This document shows, one piece after another, positions 59,390 to 64,000 of a DNA stretch of 64,000 nt; within the stretch, counting starts at the first letter, position 1; the number at the start of each line of letters is the position of its first letter. The stretch lies in NCBI RefSeq assembly GCF_000478825.2, contig NZ_CP007544.1, positions 1 through 64,000 on the forward strand. Direction: 5' to 3'. Source of the DNA: Synechocystis sp. PCC 6714. GTDB lineage: Bacteria > Cyanobacteriota > Cyanobacteriia > Cyanobacteriales > Microcystaceae. The notes under the pieces are model-generated. The model saw only the letters and a list, made by a program, of their open reading frames with translations, ran no database searches and was not told the origin of the DNA. Position numbers and translations under genes: made by a program.

Positions 59390-59611
59390 TTATTTTGTAG
59401 TTGTCTTGATTTTTCTACAGGTTGGAACAATTGCTAACTAAGCAGTTTAAGAAAAAACCATAGAACTTGCCAGTATAGCGCCGGTGAAAAATAATTGCTC
59501 AACGCCGAAGGAACTTCCCTAAACTTTGCTTGGGGAGAACTCTAGGGTAATTGTCCCTTGGGGGTCGTCTTGGGCTTATCTGTCATGGCGATCGCCAGTG
59601 GTTACAATGGT
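59390..59611. other. Short gap with a copy of the 20.9/24.7 kb relic
   Basis: About 59475-59590 contains GCTCAACGCCGAAGGAAC, TTTGCTTGGGGAGAACTCT and TCATGGCGATCGCCAG, as near 20.94 and 24.68 kb. No intact gene is present. Confidence 0.5.
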
Positions 59612-60040
59612 CTAGATTGACTCATTATTGAGCAGAGCAATGGCTGCCGCTAGAGGGGATGGGTAATGCTTGGCTAAATCTGAAAACCAAAGACCTTCAC
59701 CTGAAAGGGGATCAAGTTCATTTAACCACTCTTGAGCTTTTTGGGCGATCAGTTTTTGTTTTCGTTTATTTTTATCATCAACTAAACGTTTTAGTTCTGG
59801 ATTTAAAGATTGTGTCTTTTCTTTTTCTACCGATTTAGCTTGATTAGTTGTAGTGCCAAAATAATCAACCTTTAAACCCTCTTTCAATTCACTTAAGATT
59901 TTATCTAGGGCAGGATGTTCCTGGTCTTCCTTACCTAATACAGAATCTCCCACTAATTTTCCTGATATTTGTTTTGATCCTTCAACATACTTTTGACGCA
60001 TATCAGCTAAGATCGAATCTATGGAGTCAGAGTTACGCAT
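59612..60040 (-). CDS. Hypothetical partner of the vWA protein (142 aa)
   Basis: The charged, helix-rich protein has SDSIDSILADMRQKYVEGSK, a lysine-rich middle (VDDKNKRKQKLIAQKAQEWL) and a C-terminal segment GLWFSDLAKHYPSPLAAAIA. The final part looks like a short conserved domain of cyanobacterial proteins. It begins 16 bases after the vWA gene, so the two are probably co-transcribed and may act together. Confidence 0.6.
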   Translation of the reverse strand: MRNSDSIDSILADMRQKYVEGSKQISGKLVGDSVLGKEDQEHPALDKILSELKEGLKVDYFGTTTNQAKSVEKEKTQSLNPELKRLVDDKNKRKQKLIAQKAQEWLNELDPLSGEGLWFSDLAKHYPSPLAAAIALLNNESI

Positions 60041-60056
60041 AATGGTGTTTCTATCC

Positions 60057-60659
60057 TCAATCTTGGATAGCGTTTAATAAAATTTCAGTTAAGGTTAAAT
60101 CTTCCATATCATCAAATGTCACCGTATCAACAATATCAAATTTAGCTCCCACTTCCATTAACTGGTCATCAAGGGCTTGGAGAAATTTAGTCGCACCAGG
60201 ATCATCGCCAATTTGTATAAAAGAAATTGCTAGTTCTTCATCTGTATCTATAGATTTACTAGCTTGAATAATTATTTCAAAAACTGATCTACGATCATTA
60301 GGTTCTCCATCTGTAATAACTACAATAGTTTCACCAACTTTAGCCTTGCTTAACTTTTTCCGTTGGAGAAAATTGTTGATCGCATCTTGTAAAACGGTAG
60401 TCAGATTAGTCCCACCAACAGGTTCATTTTCCTGGAAAATTTGCTCTACTTTAGAAGCATTAACATTATCATAACGACGAAACTTACCAGAAAAAGTGTA
60501 GAGTGTGATTCCATCAGAATCTAGTTGATCACATTTTCTTGCTAGGGCTAAAGTTGACTCTTGAACCAATTCCCATCGGGTTTTTTGACTTTTGGGTTCA
60601 ATGGCAGACATACTACCACTTTTATCGATAATGAGAGTGTAATCGCGTTGGTCTAACAT
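60057..60659 (-). CDS. Von Willebrand factor type A domain protein
   Basis: The 200-residue protein is a single vWA domain: MIDAS motif DKSGSMS near residue 12, the conserved Thr in GGTNLTTVLQDAI near residue 79 and the late Asp in VVITDGEPNDRRS near residue 113. The metal site is complete, so it can bind a partner through a divalent cation. No signal peptide is visible. Its partner is likely the product of the adjacent 142-aa gene. Confidence 0.85.
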   Translation of the reverse strand: MLDQRDYTLIIDKSGSMSAIEPKSQKTRWELVQESTLALARKCDQLDSDGITLYTFSGKFRRYDNVNASKVEQIFQENEPVGGTNLTTVLQDAINNFLQRKKLSKAKVGETIVVITDGEPNDRRSVFEIIIQASKSIDTDEELAISFIQIGDDPGATKFLQALDDQLMEVGAKFDIVDTVTFDDMEDLTLTEILLNAIQD

Positions 60660-61350
60660 TGTGAGCCTGCACTTCCAATAAAATTGTTACCAATTACAAA
60701 AATTTTACTCCTCTTAGTGATGTAGTTAAAGGTTCGGCGTGATTTTTTTGATTTCTATGCGGTCTCTATTAGGTTGATGACAAGGAGGAAAGTATACTCG
60801 GCTAAAATCCAGCTTTCTGTAAGGCCTAAATTTGATGGCACCCTGGATTACCACTGTGCATTGGGGATCTAGGCGATCACCAAAACCATTTATTAGCTAA
60901 GGTTTCCCTGACAGTTGACAACGACGATAGGGGTTGACGGCGCAGTAAAAAGCGAATCTCTCCAAAATCGCTAAAAGACAGGTCAAGCCATATACTGACC
61001 AATGACCATTTCGGCCCTCAATTACTTTGGTTAATTTTGGTTAGCGACAAACCGATTAACCTGTTTAATATCCATATCTAACTCCTCGGCAATTTTGGTA
61101 ATTGTCAAGCCAATGCCCCTGGGGGTGGGAGTTTTTAATATTTTGGTACTCTTTCCCCTATGACATTGCCCGGGCCGGTCTCATTGGTGAAGCCCACTTT
61201 TTACTATATCTAGTTACTGTATCTAGCCCAACAATGGAAAATATTTTGCTCAATGTACCATAATCATTCTGACATTTTAAAGACTCGATTAATTTTTTAG
61301 ATGCACTAATAAATACACCAAATACACCTTTAATTATAGATACAGAAGAG
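60660..61350. pseudogene. Gene-free stretch with two relics
   Basis: About 60767-60870 repeats the relic of 21.1 and 26.9 kb (TTTGATGGCACC, GATTACCACTGTGCATTGG). About 61020-61115 on the minus strand encodes the last part of the Rpn-type protein (ITKIAEELDMDIKQVNRFVA, NQN), a third copy of that family. The open frame at 61158-61382 has no protein character and is not called. Confidence 0.55.
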
Positions 61351-61566
61351 TCATAAATATCGGCGCAAAAGTTGGTATACAACTGCGATAATCAATCCTA
61401 TAAAAGCTCCAACTGGGCCAAAGAAAAAGATCGAAGTCATTGCTAACTCCAAAGGTTTATCTTGAACATTAGTAGAAAAATTTTTGACGAAGAAGACCCC
61501 AGCTATAATGCCAAGAGCGTAGCCCCCCAATCCAGCAAGTAATGTAATGCCTATAAATTTGAGCAT
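61351..61566 (-). CDS. Small membrane protein with two helices (71 aa)
   Basis: Two hydrophobic helices (FIGITLLAGLGGYALGIIAG and MTSIFFFGPVGAFIGLIIAV) flank a short polar loop FVKNFSTNVQDKPLE, and the protein ends with a basic QLLRRYL. This is a helical hairpin in the membrane. No family or function is recognised. Confidence 0.6.
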   Translation of the reverse strand: MLKFIGITLLAGLGGYALGIIAGVFFVKNFSTNVQDKPLELAMTSIFFFGPVGAFIGLIIAVVYQLLRRYL

Positions 61567-61728
61567 ATTTTTAGTTTTATTTGAGAACGATGGAAAATTA
61601 GAAAAGCTAGGTCAGAAATAAAGTTTGTTTCATCTCCGTTATATTTTTTGAAAACTTTTAAATGGGGTTGTCAATTTCCCCAATTTTACTTACCCTAATT
61701 TATTATTAAAATGCTTTATTTTGGGTGG

Positions 61729-63243
61729 TTAAGGAAAAAGTAAATCACGTAGTATTTGTGCTTGTTGAAAATATTTTTGTGCCTGATCATTTTGTCCTTG
61801 GGTGGTATAGAATTTCACTAAAGCTTCAAGTATGGGAAGCTTTCCCAGTAAACCTTCTGTTTGCTCTTCTGGATAAAATTTGAGGGCTTCTTGATAGGCC
61901 ATCAATGCCTGCTCTGGTTTGTCTTGGGCTTCATAAATTTCCCCAATTTTGCGTAAGCTACGGACAATATTTTCTGTCTGTCCACCATATGCTTGATTAC
62001 CTTCTTGGTAAGATTTTAATGCTTGTTGATAAGCAGTTAAAGCTAATTCATGTTTTCCAATGGTTTGATAAATTTCTCCTAGCCCGAAAAACGATGTGGC
62101 AGAATTTTCAAATAAGCCCATTTTTAAAACCCTTTCCATATGGCGTTCTTGGTAGGGCAAAGCTGCTTCAATTTGTTCCTGTTTGCGATAGGTTACTAAA
62201 ATGCTGTTCAACAGATTAAGTTCTGCATAGTCATCTGACATCGGATGAACGATCGCCACCGCTCGATCGAAGTAATCCTTTGCCCGTTCAGGTTGTCCAT
62301 CTACTAGATAAAACTCGCCAATATCCTCCAGAAAGTCTGCCCCCCGCTTTAGGCTGGCATCCCCATATTGATCCACCGATGCTTGGGCGATCGCCGTTTT
62401 TGCCTGTTGTTCGTAGGTCTTGGCTTGGTCTATCTGTCCCTGGGATTGATAAAGATTGCTGAGATTTTCTAAAGTTAGGACGAGATCAACAATTTGATAC
62501 TCTTTCGGTTGATCGGTCACTGCCACTAATCCCTGCTGATAGGCATTAAGGGCTAACTCAAATTGCCCTTGGGCTTGATAAAGCATACCAATTTTGTTAA
62601 AAATTTTTGCTTTAAAGTAATTGTCATCGGTCTCTTCAGCAAGGAAAAGTCCTTGTTGATAGCTTGCCAATGCTTGTTCAAGATTTCCAGCCAGTCTATG
62701 GGCAGTGCCAATATTACTTAGGGTTCCTATCCCTTGCCATTGCAACCCAAATTTTTGGTCGATCTCCACAGCTCGTTCATAGGCGATTAAAGCTTGTTCA
62801 TTTTGTCCCAAGACAAGATAAATAGAACCAATGACATTGGCGATTTCATTAATATCAAAGGACTGATTTTCAGGATTTAAGGGTATGTCTTCCGATAGAT
62901 CTAAAGCTCTTTCATAGTAAGTTAAAGCCCGTTCTAGGTCACCTCGTAATTGGAAACTAGAGGCAATGGCATGCAAAAATTTAGCTTCTTCTTGACGATC
63001 GCCGGTTTCTCTAATCCCTTTTAATAATTGTTCATATAGCGCCATACCTTCCTCGATGAAGCCCAAAGAAATCAATGAATCTGCCTGTAAATAAAGCTGT
63101 GCTGTCGGGCTAGTTATATCAGGAAAAACTTGGGCGATCGCCGGGGCAATGCCAAAAATAGAAAGGTGATCACAATTCAATACTGGTAAGCCCGTTGTCA
63201 AAGGAATGGCGAGGACAACAGAGAGAAGTTCAGAAAAATTCAT
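61729..63243 (-). CDS. Exported TPR-repeat protein (about 504 aa)
   Basis: The ATG at 63243 starts a signal-like segment (NFSELLSVVLAIPLTTGLPV, then APAIAQ), so I prefer it to 63285. About ten TPR units follow through the whole length, each about 40 residues and glutamine-rich, as in LERALTYYERALDL, LEQALASYQQGLFLAEE and HELALTAYQQALKSYQEGN. It resembles cyanobacterial TPR proteins that precede CHAT peptidases, but no CHAT domain is present. It probably works as an exported protein-binding scaffold. Confidence 0.8.
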   Translation of the reverse strand: MNFSELLSVVLAIPLTTGLPVLNCDHLSIFGIAPAIAQVFPDITSPTAQLYLQADSLISLGFIEEGMALYEQLLKGIRETGDRQEEAKFLHAIASSFQLRGDLERALTYYERALDLSEDIPLNPENQSFDINEIANVIGSIYLVLGQNEQALIAYERAVEIDQKFGLQWQGIGTLSNIGTAHRLAGNLEQALASYQQGLFLAEETDDNYFKAKIFNKIGMLYQAQGQFELALNAYQQGLVAVTDQPKEYQIVDLVLTLENLSNLYQSQGQIDQAKTYEQQAKTAIAQASVDQYGDASLKRGADFLEDIGEFYLVDGQPERAKDYFDRAVAIVHPMSDDYAELNLLNSILVTYRKQEQIEAALPYQERHMERVLKMGLFENSATSFFGLGEIYQTIGKHELALTAYQQALKSYQEGNQAYGGQTENIVRSLRKIGEIYEAQDKPEQALMAYQEALKFYPEEQTEGLLGKLPILEALVKFYTTQGQNDQAQKYFQQAQILRDLLFP

Positions 63244-63336
63244 TGGTTTTTCTTGGAAAGAAAAGAATTTAGATAGGTCGACCATGGAACTAGCATTCTC
63301 CCTGCCGCTCCATAAACTACCTTAAATTACCTGACT

Positions 63337-64000
63337 TTAAATTTGATTATAATAGCTCCGAGGAATTCCCCTGGGGCAAATTTCTGGGCGACGGAATTCA
63401 AATTCCCCACACCAACCAATTTCAGATATAAGGGTTGGTAAAGATGGCTCATCGACCAAGGGGGTTAGATGTACGATATAGGTTAAAAGTTCATCACTTA
63501 GCTCCCCAATGTAGCCTGTAGATTTAAAAGTTTCTAACCATTGAGGTAAAGTTTCTCCCGGTCGAGTTTGATAAAACCATTCTGTTAAGGATTCATTTTC
63601 TTCAAAATAAAAGTCAACGCTCATACTCGAAACGTAGGCTAATACTTCCACCAAGTAATCCCCCGGCGGTATTTCTAAGATATGAAAATAGTCGGTATAG
63701 CCATTGATACCATTCCCGGAGATTGCCCCTTCAAAATCCTCTGGAGAGCCACCTCCACAAACAAATAATAATTTCCCACAGGGAATTGTTAACTTACTTT
63801 GAATTCGTCCAATCCATTCTTGCTCTTCAAGGGTAGTTAAATCTCCCACTATAAAAACTGCTCCATCAAAAGCACAGTCACCAGGAAAAAATAATGGTAA
63901 ACAAATTCCTTTGCTTAAAAGCTGACTAATGGCTTCTCCATCAGCATTTCGAAGTAATTGTGATAAAGTGTCTGGGGTTAATGAACTACCCCCAAAACTA
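63337..64000 (-). CDS. Unidentified protein, N-terminus beyond the window edge
   Basis: The frame is open from the right edge, giving at least 220 residues. Its first visible part reads SFGGSSLTPDTLSQLLRNAD, then LFFPGDCAFDGAVFIVGDLT, TLEEQEWIGRIQSKLTIPCG and a C-terminal EIGWCGEFEFRRPEICPRGI. The alternation of strands suggests a globular beta-rich protein. An internal GTG at 63849 gives the 170-residue form, but the frame clearly continues upstream. I recognise no family. Confidence 0.55.
   Translation of the reverse strand, partial: SFGGSSLTPDTLSQLLRNADGEAISQLLSKGICLPLFFPGDCAFDGAVFIVGDLTTLEEQEWIGRIQSKLTIPCGKLLFVCGGGSPEDFEGAISGNGINGYTDYFHILEIPPGDYLVEVLAYVSSMSVDFYFEENESLTEWFYQTRPGETLPQWLETFKSTGYIGELSDELLTYIVHLTPLVDEPSLPTLISEIGWCGEFEFRRPEICPRGIPRSYYNQI

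Noticed and set aside
61158-61382. Minus-strand frame of 74 codons
   Set aside because: No protein-like pattern, overlap with another gene and decayed surroundings.
1-64000. tRNA, rRNA and riboswitch genes
   Set aside because: I looked for typical cloverleaf ends and conserved rRNA blocks while reading and saw none.

Overview
The window comes from a cyanobacterium, most likely Synechocystis or a close relative. The HIP1 octamer GCGATCGC and its GGCGATCGCC extension recur throughout, there is an ISY100-like Tc1/mariner (IS630) element with TA target duplications, and many genes belong to families typical of unicellular cyanobacteria. No tRNA or rRNA was seen. The DNA reads as an accessory region made of layered insertions: ordinary chromosome-type genes at both ends, plasmid-type replication, partition and DNA-methylation genes in the middle, and many decayed gene fragments.

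Layout. 0-1.5 kb: a cut gene end, a bestrophin-like channel and a small protein. 1.7-3.2 kb: two small helix-turn-helix proteins amid a cluster of TGGACA motifs, then a truncated AAA ATPase. 3.5-5.7 kb: an alpha/beta hydrolase, an SDR reductase and a DUF4126 membrane protein. 5.9-8.2 kb: a tight AT-rich three-gene cassette on the minus strand (HAD phosphatase, PRTase-like protein, DprA/SLOG protein), a candidate nucleotide-based defence module. 8.7-9.6 kb: an Abi_2/HEPN abortive-infection protein. 10-20.4 kb: an Rpn-family relic, a TPR-glycosyltransferase fusion and a giant secreted beta-helix/cadherin/RTX protein. 20.4-30.2 kb: a deleted Tn3-family element, hypothetical genes, a thiamine-pyrophosphate decarboxylase, a diguanylate cyclase gene split by the IS element, and pseudogenes.

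30.2-39.8 kb looks plasmid-derived. It holds a repressor, a replication-initiator-like protein, a cytosine-5 methyltransferase gene overlapped over about 770 bases by a second open frame, and a run of single-gene cassettes (secreted protein, SDR, HTH protein, ArsC and others) separated by unusual composite repeats built from ACTGTCTAGT / ACTGGACAGT elements.

40.0-51.9 kb is a complete type I CRISPR-Cas locus of the MYXAN (Dev/Cmx, I-B-related) kind. Its order is a WYL regulator, small ORFs, HicBA, cas6, cas3, cas8, cas7, cas5, a vapB-like antitoxin with a vapC stub, a cas4-cas1 fusion, cas2 and a 12-repeat array. Degenerate copies of the CRISPR repeat lie downstream of the WYL gene and in the cas8-cas7 gap, and a shared hairpin plus GTAAGTAAT element precedes both the WYL gene and cas4-cas1. 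These suggest built-in RNA or transcriptional control of the locus and are the most novel features here.

52-54.7 kb carries an HNH nuclease pair, a recombinase remnant, a second HNH gene and a ParA/RHH partition cassette. The two near-identical HNH genes stand in inverted orientation around the CRISPR locus. 54.8-64 kb returns to chromosome-type genes: cytidine deaminase, a TetR-controlled GST/PNPOx-like/DUF1348 operon, GNAT, a vWA pair, a TPR protein and a partial gene at the right edge.
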